This document shows, piece by piece, positions 1 through 9,495 of a stretch of DNA of 64,000 bases (position 1 is its first letter; each line of letters begins with the position of its first letter). Below the pieces are notes generated by a model. The model saw nothing but the letters and a program-made list of their open reading frames with translations, did no database searches and had not been told where the DNA came from. Location of the stretch: the NCBI GenBank assembly GCA_034401795.1, contig CM067369.1, forward strand, positions 188,626,742 to 188,690,741, read 5' to 3'. The position numbers were made by a program, and so were the translations under genes. The DNA comes from Chaetoderma sp. LZ-2023a. Taxonomy: Eukaryota; Mollusca; Caudofoveata; Chaetodermatida; Chaetodermatidae.

Positions 1-629
1 GGGTGAAAAATGTCCGATGGCATGTCGACATCTCCACCCGGTTGACAAACCCGTACAAAACCCGTGGGTGATCCACGGGAGGTACAGGATTCTGTCACCT
101 GTGAAAGCTCTGGCATGCCAGAGTCTTCCATCATGAGGATATCTTCTTCCTCCGCCGTCAGCTCACGAGCCAAAGCAAGAGGAAGGACAGGTGCATGTCC
201 CTCCGCAGAACAAGCCAGACCACCGATAGGTAATGCTGCACAAGCCTGCATCAACAGGACTGTGGACTGAAAGGACTCTAACATCGCCTTGAATTGGGCT
301 GCTCAAACACCCAAGGCTGAGTCCATCGGCTCATTCAGGCGCTCTTCCAGACCTTTGACTGACGCCCGATCCACTTTGGTCGCCTTGTTCCTTGTGATTC
401 TCTCCAAACGTGCATGCAGATGGCAATCAAATTCCGCCACCATCTCCGACGACCCCTTCGCGTATACATCGCAAGGGCTTCTAACTTTGCACTTCTCGCA
501 GGCAACACAGTGATGTCCTGAGAACTTGCGCTTCATGAAGCGGTTACAGCGCGAACAAAGGGTATCAGGCGGGGCCTTGCCTTGCCCCTTCACTTTCTGC
601 GAAACAGAATAACAATTAAAACGCTGCAC
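1..629 (-). pseudogene. DIRS family-2 Gag, N-terminal fragment, broken
   Basis: The minus-strand frame starts at 629 and encodes a Cys/His cluster (CSRC, then HHCVAC, then PC at about residues 25-55). This is followed by a basic helical stretch like that of the family-2 copy at 57265. A TGA at 300-302 replaces the Trp codon seen in the other copy (LGVW there, LGV-stop here). Similar sequence continues to the window edge, where the frame is lost. The Gag role (RNA-binding structural protein of the retroelement particle) is inferred from its position as the first frame of the element; there is no CCHC knuckle. Confidence 0.75.
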
Positions 630-1418
630 ATGATAATATGATGACGAGCAACATGCACAATTAACTTGATTGTAATTTTAAATTGCTTACAAAACATTAA
701 CTTTCTCTCAAATTAATGATAACCAAGTTTTAGGCAGGAAATATTTGAAAATTTTTAGAGTGAAAATTTTATAAACACAACGTGGTAATTAACTAACATT
801 AAAATAGCCAAGAAAATAAGACCGATCCCTACAAACACCCTCGACAGTGAAGCGAGAGCTAAAGATCGGCTTAAAACAGTGCATAGACATGTCAAGCCAA
901 AACACAACGTTAATCATGGGCGCCGCCATCTTGGCTAAGGGCGCATCCATCTTGGAAGGAACCGAGTCACAAGAGAAATTAACCGAGTACCTGGATAAGA
1001 TTAAAAAGTTAACGGGTAACGGAGAGACTCCAACAATGGCTACCATTTTAAAACAATGTGCCAATTTAAGGAAATTTCAAACAGTCATTACGGCACGAAT
1101 GTATTAATTCTAGATTGATACAACCTGCCCCTCTGATGATTTTCCTTTCCCTTCCATAATGTCAGCGATCAAATTGTGCGCAGAATTCTCAAAAAACACA
1201 AATTACGACTCGGGAAAAACGTGACAGTAAAGTCGAGCAAAATAGACGAATCTGACTGTTGTTGGGAACTGACTCAGTACTTGGAGGCTACGGTAATTCC
1301 CGCACACAGTATGGGCAGGACCATGGAGAGTATGGAGTTTTAATTGTTTATTTTGAGCTAGACTAGATAATAGACATTATCATAATATAACATCTGGTAA
1401 GTATTGTTCGAAGTACAA
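1..1418 (-). mobile_element. DIRS retrotransposon, family 2, 5' part, truncated by window edge
   Basis: The stretch aligns by eye, base for base over long runs, with 56601-57996, the 5' end of the family-2 DIRS copy further right. It holds the start of Gag (minus strand), the 5' leader and the 5' inverted terminal repeat (about 1249-1410). It ends in the family terminus GGTAAGTATTGTTCGAAGTA near 1418. The rest of the element lies left of the window. Gag carries a nonsense codon, so this copy is inactive. Confidence 0.85.
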
Positions 1419-1459
1419 AAAGCTATCACCACATAACTTTGCAGGTGGGGGGGGGGCAT

Positions 1460-1834
1460 AATGGACCTTTCCGGTTTTAACTATGCCCCGCCCATCTCTA
1501 GCTAAGCTCCACCCACACCTCACTCATATTGGGATCGATCGATCTCTGAACACCCTGACTATCAATTTCCAAAAAACTACACTGGTAAGCTGTTGAATAT
1601 TTTAATACTAATTTGACTGGGTGTTTCAAAATATTCAATAGAATGTTTATTAAAGAGCAAAAAATTACAAAGACACAATTTATACAATGTGTCAGACTCT
1701 GAGATTTGATGACGGTCTATATGCCCTTTGTGACGTAATGATTGTGATATCATCATACATGCGCTGAGCTGATAATGACGTCATACGAGCCATTACGAGG
1801 TGAGAGGATAGATGGGTACTCTGAAAAGGTGAAT
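1460..1834 (+). mobile_element. Family A palindromic MITE
   Basis: It starts AATGGACCTTTCCGG and ends CTGAAAAGGTGAATT, matching the inverted ends of the family. The core holds GTTGAATATTTTAATACTAA with a collapsed inner hairpin. No coding capacity. The copy lies just right of the DIRS terminus, after a G-run at 1447-1456. Confidence 0.75.
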
Positions 1835-2582
1835 TACGTCACATGTTAGCTGATGTCACTATCAAAATTACTTATCTCGATCACAAAAATCAAAAAGGCT
1901 GTCTAGTCTGTCGTCTTGAGTAGGAAAATTGACTTATATGCATTTTCAGGTATAGTAGCTGTAACTTTCAGGGAATATTCTTCAATCATCTGGGAATCCA
2001 AAATCACTTGATACCAAATTTTCATTTGTCGTTATGGTGGCCATATTGGATTTCAAAATGGCCGCTATCTGAAAAACAGTTTTTCAACATTTTGACTCAT
2101 TAATCGCCTAGTGTCTTGATTTTAGTGTCTAGGTATATGTTTTAATGCATGTCAGATCATGTATGATGGTTGATAGGCAATATCATAGTAATCTGTTTAA
2201 CCCTTTGAACCCTGAATACCAAGAATCTTAATTTCAAGGCTATTATAAAGGGTGTTATTGAATATTTCATAATTAATTTAACTGGAACATGTTGCTACCA
2301 TAGACAGCAACATAACCTAGTCAAATTAACCTCAAAATATTGATCATAATAATTATTAAATCGTAAATGAGTGTTATATTCCAAACTTTCTTGTTTAAAA
2401 GGTTAAAAACGTATTTTTATAATAATACATGGCCCGGGATAATTTTAGAATCTCTGGATCAAAGTAAATTGAAAAGACAATCTTGCGCTTATCCTCAAAT
2501 TTTATTTATAAAAAGCGCTGTCGCCTACTAACAAACAGACAAACTGCATATCTTTGCCATTTGGTAACACATGTAGTCAACG
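1835..2582. other. Non-coding stretch with repeat fragments
   Basis: No gene seen. 2030-2100 has a 'ccatattggatttcaaaatggcc' type segment that recurs near 17050-17260. 2251-2345 is a decayed family A hairpin core. The rest is AT-rich sequence without recognisable signals. Confidence 0.5.
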
Positions 2583-5500
2583 ATGGAGAGTGAATTAGAA
2601 TTGCCGCCAAAAAATAAACCAACTGATTACAGTTTATGTATTAAATGCCAAGAATATAATAAGAAAGAAAGATTGACCACCCCCCCCGAGATGTAGAATC
2701 ATATGATACATTGTTAGCGAATGTCAATAAAAGATCTGAATGGGGCAGTCATGATTTTATTAATGTAGGGAACAGATTAATAGGTATAACAGCATCGGAC
2801 CTTTTGCAAAAGTGGCATCGCAGCTGTTATAGTGAAACCACAGACAAGAACAAAGCTAAGAGACGAGATTAAGTATCTCAATAATCCTGAAAAACGTAAG
2901 GGGCGCCCAACCTTATCTGTAGAATCTAGTAGCGTACTACTGAGATCTGCCACAGAGCGTTTTGATCGTGAAAAGTGCTTTTTCTGTCAAGGTCAAAATA
3001 CGGAAAATGATAATGAAGTGTGGGCTGTAGTGAGAATAGCGGGATATCTGTCAAAGAGATAGTAGATAAAAGTGACAATGCATCCTGGAAAGTACATTGT
3101 CTATCACAAATCCTGCAAAACCACATACTGGAGAATTTATGTTCAAGGCCCTGAAAGACGCACTGAAACTAATCAGAATAGTGAGGAGACGATTTTCTTT
3201 ATAGCAGCAGAGATGGAATTTTACGATGAGTTGCATGAAAGAATAGAATCTGGAGACTATATAACGACTGTTCAGGCAGAAGAATTGTATTATAATATGA
3301 TGCGTGACCACGGAGTCACTGGTCATGCAATATCCAGACGAACACTAATAACAAACATAACACACAATTTACCAGACATTGAACTATCCCAACATAGAGG
3401 TAAATTACCTGGCGGCTTCCATTCAAAAAAAATCTGGACGTGAAGCAGTCGATATTGCTATTTCTGAACAAGACATAAAAGGCGACCTTAATAAAATATT
3501 TAAATGTGCCAAAATCATCAGAAAAGAGATAACTAAAGCCAGAAAAGAGAAACTGTGGGTATTTACAGGCTCTCTAGATGGTGTTGGCGAATCTGGATTG
3601 CCAGTAGAGGTATTAATGTTAAACAGATGGATCTTGCAAGGTTCTAAGGCTGCAACTTCTGAGTTGCGAGATCAGTCTCTAAGAAAATCATGTGTCACAA
3701 TTTCTCAAATGATGATGCAGGAATTTAAAACTTCAAATCAAGTAGCATACACAACAAAATCCCAGTCTGAATTGTCTACTTTTCGTCGCCAATGTGAAAG
3801 TCCATATGCAGTCGGATTATCTTTGTGGATATATCACAATTTACGCAGCCAGACCGCTATAAATCTGCTCAGCCATTTATGTTGTGGAATATCATATAGT
3901 CGGGTGACCAGGGTTTGTAGTCAGATAGCCAATGCTGTGCAAGAAAACATCAATAAAAATGTACTTTTGTCCCAGTTAGTATTGTGAAAGGTAGAGCTAT
4001 TCGGGCTTCCGCTGATAATGTTGACAAGAAAGTTGATACTTTTGATGGAAAGTCAAGTTTCCATGCAATGGCAGCTTGTGTATATCAGCCAATATGTGCT
4101 GGAGAGACCGTGGTAGAACCACTTGATCTATATCAAGTTTCTGCAGGTGGCCTTTTAGGTGTTCCGAGCACATGCATCAAGATTCTTAAATGTGACTTAG
4201 AAGGCAGTCCCAAACCTCAATTCAGTCCCCATTATGCATCGTATAAAGTGGGTTCCTACGATGAACATTTTGATAGAGCGATAAAGCATGATATGTATTG
4301 GATGATGGCAAGATATTTCAACAGATCTCAAACAGATGATTTAAAGTCGTCTGATGTAGAACCTAAAACAGTTGCCTCTGATGAAGTTATGATTCCTGCT
4401 TTTGAAGCTCCCAATATTTTGTCAGATAATGTACAAGGTATGCTTTCAGTAACTGACATATTAAATATGCCAGCAGTGCGAGAGGAGCACGAGTGTTTAT
4501 TGAGTTCAGGTGAAATATCTGTACAAATGTCTCCACAAGTAGTAGATGACGAGAGAACAACGCAAATGATACCAGTGTGGGCTGCATACAACAGTCTTTT
4601 AAACACACCTGAATCCACGAATCATTCCACTTTGATTGTTGATAAGGCATTTACTCTACCTATCATAAATTCCCCAGCACACGAATGGTCAACCCTGGTT
4701 ACCACTTTAGACCAATTTTGTAGATTGAACAGACTGGTGTCTGGTAATGGGTGGAAGCTTGTCACATTTGACATGGATCTATACAAACGAGTGTTGAAGT
4801 TGGAATATTTGGATTCATGGTTCAAGGATCAGTTTGTTGTGTGTCCAGGTGCATTCCACACTTCATTATGTGCTCTCAGATGTTTGGGAAAGGCCATAGA
4901 AGGAAGCGGGATTGACGAGGCTTGGGTCGAAGCAGGTTTGTACAGTTCTGTGACTGTTAATCAAATTATAAATGGGAATCATTACAACAGAGCTATGGAA
5001 GCTCACGAAGTCACCCTGCAGGTATTGTTCGATCTTTGGATAGGAGTTTTTTGCTGAAAGGCCTGCTGTCCGCGTAGCTCTTGAAGAGAGTATTAAAATA
5101 CTGTCTGATGCATGCACATCGAAACAGAGCATTCGTGAGTCACATAAGGGATTATTAATCACACTTGAGTCACTTAATATAGAGAAACAGCTTGCCGACT
5201 TTGATGCTGAGCACAACACAGAGCCCATTTTCAAATGGGCACGAATGTACATGAAACAGGTCTTGACCGTACTGCAATTCCAGCGTGCTACCCGGCTAGG
5301 TGACTGGTTCCTTCACCTGTTGTCACTTGAAAAACTGTGTGTATTTCTTTGCTTATGGGAGGCATGATTATGCACAGAATATTCCAGAATATATTGCACG
5401 AATGTGTCCGCTTCAAACTACTGATCCAGAAATCTGGCAGGACTTTATGGCACATGAATTCACTGTGAACACTTCCAACCAGATACCATTCACCCGCATC

Positions 5501-5610
5501 GGTATTGATCATGCTCAAGAACATGTAAACAAAAATCTCAAAGGTCAGGGTGCTATTGGTGGCATCACTCAGTCTCCTGCTACTCTTCTGAAGTTTTGTA
5601 TGTGCGCACT
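2583..5610 (+). pseudogene. PIN-like / Cys-rich multi-copy gene family, 5' portion, frameshifted
   Basis: An ATG at 2583 opens a frame with a CIKC motif at residues 19-22. Recognisable sequence then continues through shifting frames: the WHRSCY and KCFFCQ segments, a long stretch at 3072-3987, then 3984-5057 and on to 5610. Shifts fall at homopolymers, for example the C8 run at 2691 and the A8 run at 3425, and near 2868, 3040, 3984, 5055 and 5340. The family is one I recall as uncharacterised, multi-copy proteins of cnidarians and molluscs; its function is unknown. Motifs such as TFDGKSSFHAMA and the block just before the break (IDHAQEHVNK, GGITQSPATL) match that family from memory. No introns are visible, which suggests a retrocopy or a naturally intronless repeat gene. 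DIRS copy 1 interrupts the frame at 5610 and the gene resumes at 12653. Confidence 0.7.
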
Positions 5611-5834
5611 AAACGAAATCTAGGATTTCTTTTTTCACGAGAGAGTTGATACTTACCTCCCTAATACTTTTGATATTGCTAAATATTCGCTTTCACTCAA
5701 TAAACACTCAGATTAAAACAGTTAGGCGCCCCTAGTGGGCAGGGAGTCAGAGCGTAGTCTGGCGGATGCCAGCCCCACCACCGCGCATGCGCAGACTAGC
5801 ACTTCCTCTGACTAGATTATTGGCTGACACACAT
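5611..5834 (+). repeat. DIRS copy 1 left terminus and inverted terminal repeat
   Basis: About 5650-5834 is the reverse complement of about 12442-12638. The outermost ~40 bp (5611-5650) differ from the other end and instead pair with the internal complementary region at 5894-5946. Variants private to this copy (TATTCGC, GGCGCCCCTAGTGGG) occur in both of its inverted repeats. Confidence 0.9.
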
Positions 5835-5893
5835 GCAACTATTAAGAGCCTGAAGACCGAGCCTCTGTGGGGTGGAGAGGCCGGGTCCGTATC

Positions 5894-5993
5894 TAGGGAG
5901 GTAAGTATCAACTCTCTCGTGAAAAAAGAAATCCTAGATTTCGTTTATTTCACTTCAAGAGTATACTTACCTCCCTAATACTTTTGATATTGC
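5894..5993. repeat. DIRS copy 1 internal complementary region (ICR)
   Basis: A 100-bp segment in two halves. 5894-5946 is the reverse complement of the left terminus (5611-5663). 5948-5993 is the reverse complement of the right terminus (12607-12652). The two halves meet at CGTTTATTTCAC, the complement of the expected circle junction of the two element ends. Such a region is diagnostic of DIRS1-type elements, where it is thought to template restoration of the ends. Confidence 0.9.
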
Positions 5994-6525
5994 CAGAATT
6001 CGAAAGTGAATCTGGCGGGAGGGAGGCGAGGTCAAAAGACCAGCTCATCCCAATACGCTTTTCTGCGTTTAAGGCACTTAAACTTCTGAAACTGTAAGAA
6101 AAAACAGTCAGGATTTGACTAACCATCGGATAACACGACCGATGTATGAGAGATGACCGATTGTCATATGCGCTCCCCCCCCCCTCCTTCCTGGGAGGAA
6201 GAGTCGACTGACCTCAATGTCCTATACGCTCTCTACGTACAAGTGCCATGTACTACAGGACAGAGACGAAAAAGCTCCATTTTCGTAACTCTCAACAATG
6301 AACCACACAAATACACAAACCATCACCATATTAATAACGGGTAATCGTGACAATACAATCAACAACGGACAACACATGAACAAGACTGACCTTGTTGAAA
6401 ATGGCTGCTGACATCATCTTCCCATCGGTAAAGACTGATGCAGGCCCAAAAAAGTGGGTGTTTCCATAAATTAATTGTGATATATATAAGTAATGAGGAA
6501 ATCACCTCAAAAAATATAAACCGAT
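5994..6525. other. DIRS copy 1 non-coding 3' region
   Basis: This lies between the ICR and the recombinase stop codon. It includes a C-run near 6175 and a TATATATAAG stretch near 6481. The same sequence is present in copies 2 and 3. No convincing reading frame. Confidence 0.6.
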
Positions 6526-7659
6526 TTATTTTTTCAAAACCGACAAGGCGAGAGGATTAGAGGTGTCACGGAGATAATGGTCTGTAAAACTTGACTCACA
6601 GTGCCACTGAGCCACCGACATAATATCATCCACAGGGACCCCATTAAATAGGGCCGTGGATGTCACTACGCCGCGGACACTGTGAGCCTTGGCCACGTCA
6701 ACCTGCTTCCCGGTGGCGGATTTATGGCAAAACTGAATGCATTCCACAATCCACCTGGAAATGGTGTCCTTAGAAGCCCTCCCATGGGGTTCAATATATG
6801 ACAACCATAACGCTGACTGGTCGGTGCGCCATGCCGCCGTACGTTGTTTGTACCGGCGCAGCGCCCGGACGGGACACCATGCTTTAGAATTAGGATCATA
6901 TCTAGTTAAAGCAGGCAAAATAATAGGTTGACCTGGATATTTCAACGACTGATTTTTAGCCAAGAAATTAACCCTAGGTAGCAGCTTAAGGCCTTCCCCT
7001 GAAACCACAAAACGGTCATCCTCGGCTGATAAGGCATGAATCTCACTCCTACGCCTAGCCGAGGCCGCAGCAATTAAAAACACAGTCTTCAGTGTTAATA
7101 GTTTCATAGAAATGGAACTAAGTGGTTCAAAAGGCTTATCACCTAGTACTTGAAGCACTAGCGATAAACTCCAAGACGGAATCACAGGAGGATTCCTTGG
7201 TCTTAGATTGCCCATGCCTTTAATTAATACATTCAATGTATTTACTTCATCACTTCCCCTCTTAGCCAAGCAAGGAATAACAGACATTAATGCTGACTTA
7301 TAACCAGCAATAGAGTTAGGCTTGAGGCTATAGGCATCATAGAGGTGACAGAGGAAATCAGCTACTACTTGAATAGATGAATCCATTGGATCAATACATC
7401 TTTTTGAGCACCATTCTGCAAATCTGTTGATTTTATAATTATATGCTCTGGAGGTTGACCCCCTCCTGGCTTTGGCCATAAACATGGCTGCTTGCTCAGA
7501 AAAGCCCTCCTTAATTCTAGATTCCTTGACAACATCCACGCAGTCAATCTGAACATTGACGGATTGTTGTGAAGGGCCTTGCCCTGGAAGATAATATCGT
7601 CCATCAGAGGCAGAGGAACCGGATTGCAGACCAGAAGGTCCAGCAGATCCGTATACCAT
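6526..7659 (-). CDS. Tyrosine recombinase (integrase) of DIRS copy 1
   Basis: A 377-residue protein from ATG 7659. It would join the circular cDNA to the target by conservative recombination via a 3'-phosphotyrosine. The N-terminal core-binding domain is at roughly 45-150 (TSRAYNYKINRFAEW). The catalytic domain holds the arginine in ARRRSEIHAL (about 203), HSVR (H326, R329), QWH (352-353) and the nucleophile Tyr362 in DHYLRD. The frame is open much further upstream, to about 9462, but there it only shadows the RT gene, so I chose the last ATG before the core-binding homology. Its first ~295 nt overlap the 3' end of the RT frame in another phase. Start uncertain; identity secure. Confidence 0.9.
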   Translation of the reverse strand: MVYGSAGPSGLQSGSSASDGRYYLPGQGPSQQSVNVQIDCVDVVKESRIKEGFSEQAAMFMAKARRGSTSRAYNYKINRFAEWCSKRCIDPMDSSIQVVADFLCHLYDAYSLKPNSIAGYKSALMSVIPCLAKRGSDEVNTLNVLIKGMGNLRPRNPPVIPSWSLSLVLQVLGDKPFEPLSSISMKLLTLKTVFLIAAASARRRSEIHALSAEDDRFVVSGEGLKLLPRVNFLAKNQSLKYPGQPIILPALTRYDPNSKAWCPVRALRRYKQRTAAWRTDQSALWLSYIEPHGRASKDTISRWIVECIQFCHKSATGKQVDVAKAHSVRGVVTSTALFNGVPVDDIMSVAQWHCESSFTDHYLRDTSNPLALSVLKK

Positions 7660-9458
7660 GATCGGCTTGGCCAATCCGGGGCGATCAGAAGCACTTGGCA
7701 TTCCTCTTGTCTGATTTTCTGAAGAATTTTTGGAATCAGGATTGCTGGAGGGAATGCGTATGCATACATTCTCCCCCAGCTGATAGCTAACGCATCTGTT
7801 GCGAAAGCGCTTGGATCCGGAATCGGAGAGACGTACGTCGTCATCTTCGCATTCTCCTTCGTTGCGAACAAATCGATGTTGGGTTTCCCCCAATGGTCGA
7901 ACAGACGATCCGCCACACATTGATTTAGTTGCCATTCCGTGGGTAAAACACTCATCCTTCGGCTCAATGAGTCTGCAAGCAGGTTTAACCTTCCCGGAAT
8001 ATGAACTGCTTTCAAGGTAATCTGGTGATCCAGACACCAACATAGCAGTTTCCATGTCATCATACAGAGACTGGGCGACTTCGTTCCGCCCTGGCGGTTT
8101 ATGTAAGTCACAACTGTTGAGTTGTCTGAACGAATAAGAACAATCTTGCCCTGAACTTTCTGTAAGAAATGTTCCAGGCCCAGGACTACTGCTCTTAGCT
8201 CCAGTAGATTTATATGTTCCTGTGACTGTTCCAGATTCCAAAGCCCTGATATCGTGGATTCTTCCAGGCAAGCTCCCCAGCCCTCCATCGATGCATCTGT
8301 ATACACAGTCACCTGAGGGTGGGGAGGGGTTAGCAAAACCCCCGGTAAGAGATTCTCTGTATTCAACCACCATTGCAGGTGGTGAATCAGAGGCGCCAAC
8401 ACTGACACATTCGAGTCCAGCGAACCTGTACTCTGGGTCCATTGTGTCATGAGAAACAACTGGATCGGCCGCCTGCGTAAGGCGGCCTGAGGAATGACTG
8501 GTTCCAACGAAACCATCAACCCCAGCATTCTCAAGTAAACCCGTGCCAGGACATGACGACTGTCGCACACTGACTGAATCAACGAGATGAGTATTTGAAC
8601 CCTCTCCTGAGTAGGATAAACATATCCTGTCTCCAGATCGAAGAACATCCCCAGGTAAACAAACTTCTGGGATGGAGTCAGCTCTGATTTTGGGAAATTG
8701 ATCATCCAGCCCAAGTCTGTGAGAATTTTCAAAACAATCTCCAGATTGGCGGACAAACTTTCCCGGGTGTGCGCTTTCAACAGCCAGTCGTCTATGTACG
8801 TGTGGACTGCTATGCTTCTCCTGCGGAGGTATGCTGTGATCGCAAGAACCACACGGGTGAAAACCCGAGGAGCCGTGGAAATTCCGAAGGGCAACACCCT
8901 GAATTCCCACTGTCTGCCCTGGAATGCAAATCTCAGGAAGCGACAGAAACTCCTGTGGATGGGGATGTGGAAATAAGCGTCCTTCAAATCTATCGACGCC
9001 GTCCACATCCCCCTCTCCAACCCCGCCAACACCGAGCGCACCGTTTCCATCTTGAAACTGGGCGTCTCGATGAACTTGTTCAATGGCTTGAGGTTGAGAA
9101 TCGGTCTCCACCCACCGGTGCGTTTTGTTACCAAGAACAGGGTTGAATAGAAGCCCGGACACCTTTGTGCCGGCTGAATAGCTCCTTTTTGTACGAGGGA
9201 ATTTATCTCCTCCTCGATACACAACCTTTGATCTGGATCTCTCGGAACGGGAGTCCAGATTGGCACCAGAGACAGTCGCGACGGCGGGCCTGTCATCCAC
9301 TCTGGATGATACCCCACGGAAAGCCATCGCAAGACTAAACGGTCCTGAGTTAACCGTTCCCACTCTTGCATGTGGTCGGCTAGCCGGCCTCCCACCGGTC
9401 CACCTAGGGACCGCGGTGGACACAAGGCATGCAAGAGCGGCACTGTCTCCGTCGCCAT
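7365..9458 (-). CDS. Reverse transcriptase / RNase H of DIRS copy 1
   Basis: A 697-residue protein from ATG 9458. It copies element RNA into DNA and removes the RNA strand. RT motifs: WRPILNLKPLNKF near 118-130, DLKDAYF ending near 163, LPFG 189-192, and YIDD 221-224. The RNase H domain follows with YTDAS (D388), ELRAV (E420), RSDNST (D445) and ADSLSR (D496). A further conserved block follows (LFATK near 530, then YVSPIPDP and YAFPPAILIP). I equate it with the post-RNase H region of other DIRS elements, annotated in DIRS-1 as a putative methyltransferase, which I cannot confirm. The frame is open back past 9551 (GTG), but that part overlaps the Gag tail. ATG 9458 lies 38 nt after the Gag stop. 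Confidence 0.92.
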   Translation of the reverse strand: MATETVPLLHALCPPRSLGGPVGGRLADHMQEWERLTQDRLVLRWLSVGYHPEWMTGPPSRLSLVPIWTPVPRDPDQRLCIEEEINSLVQKGAIQPAQRCPGFYSTLFLVTKRTGGWRPILNLKPLNKFIETPSFKMETVRSVLAGLERGMWTASIDLKDAYFHIPIHRSFCRFLRFAFQGRQWEFRVLPFGISTAPRVFTRVVLAITAYLRRRSIAVHTYIDDWLLKAHTRESLSANLEIVLKILTDLGWMINFPKSELTPSQKFVYLGMFFDLETGYVYPTQERVQILISLIQSVCDSRHVLARVYLRMLGLMVSLEPVIPQAALRRRPIQLFLMTQWTQSTGSLDSNVSVLAPLIHHLQWWLNTENLLPGVLLTPPHPQVTVYTDASMEGWGACLEESTISGLWNLEQSQEHINLLELRAVVLGLEHFLQKVQGKIVLIRSDNSTVVTYINRQGGTKSPSLCMMTWKLLCWCLDHQITLKAVHIPGRLNLLADSLSRRMSVLPTEWQLNQCVADRLFDHWGKPNIDLFATKENAKMTTYVSPIPDPSAFATDALAISWGRMYAYAFPPAILIPKILQKIRQEECQVLLIAPDWPSRSWYTDLLDLLVCNPVPLPLMDDIIFQGKALHNNPSMFRLTAWMLSRNLELRRAFLSKQPCLWPKPGGGQPPEHIIIKSTDLQNGAQKDVLIQWIHLFK

Positions 9459-9495
9459 ACACACCGGCGTGGTCCTTACCGCGGTAAGCGCCCTG

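Noticed and set aside
7659-9462. Long open frame upstream of the recombinase in the same phase
   Set aside because: It overlaps the RT/RNase H gene completely and shows no recombinase-related motifs; it has no residue pattern of its own. Treated as a shadow frame.
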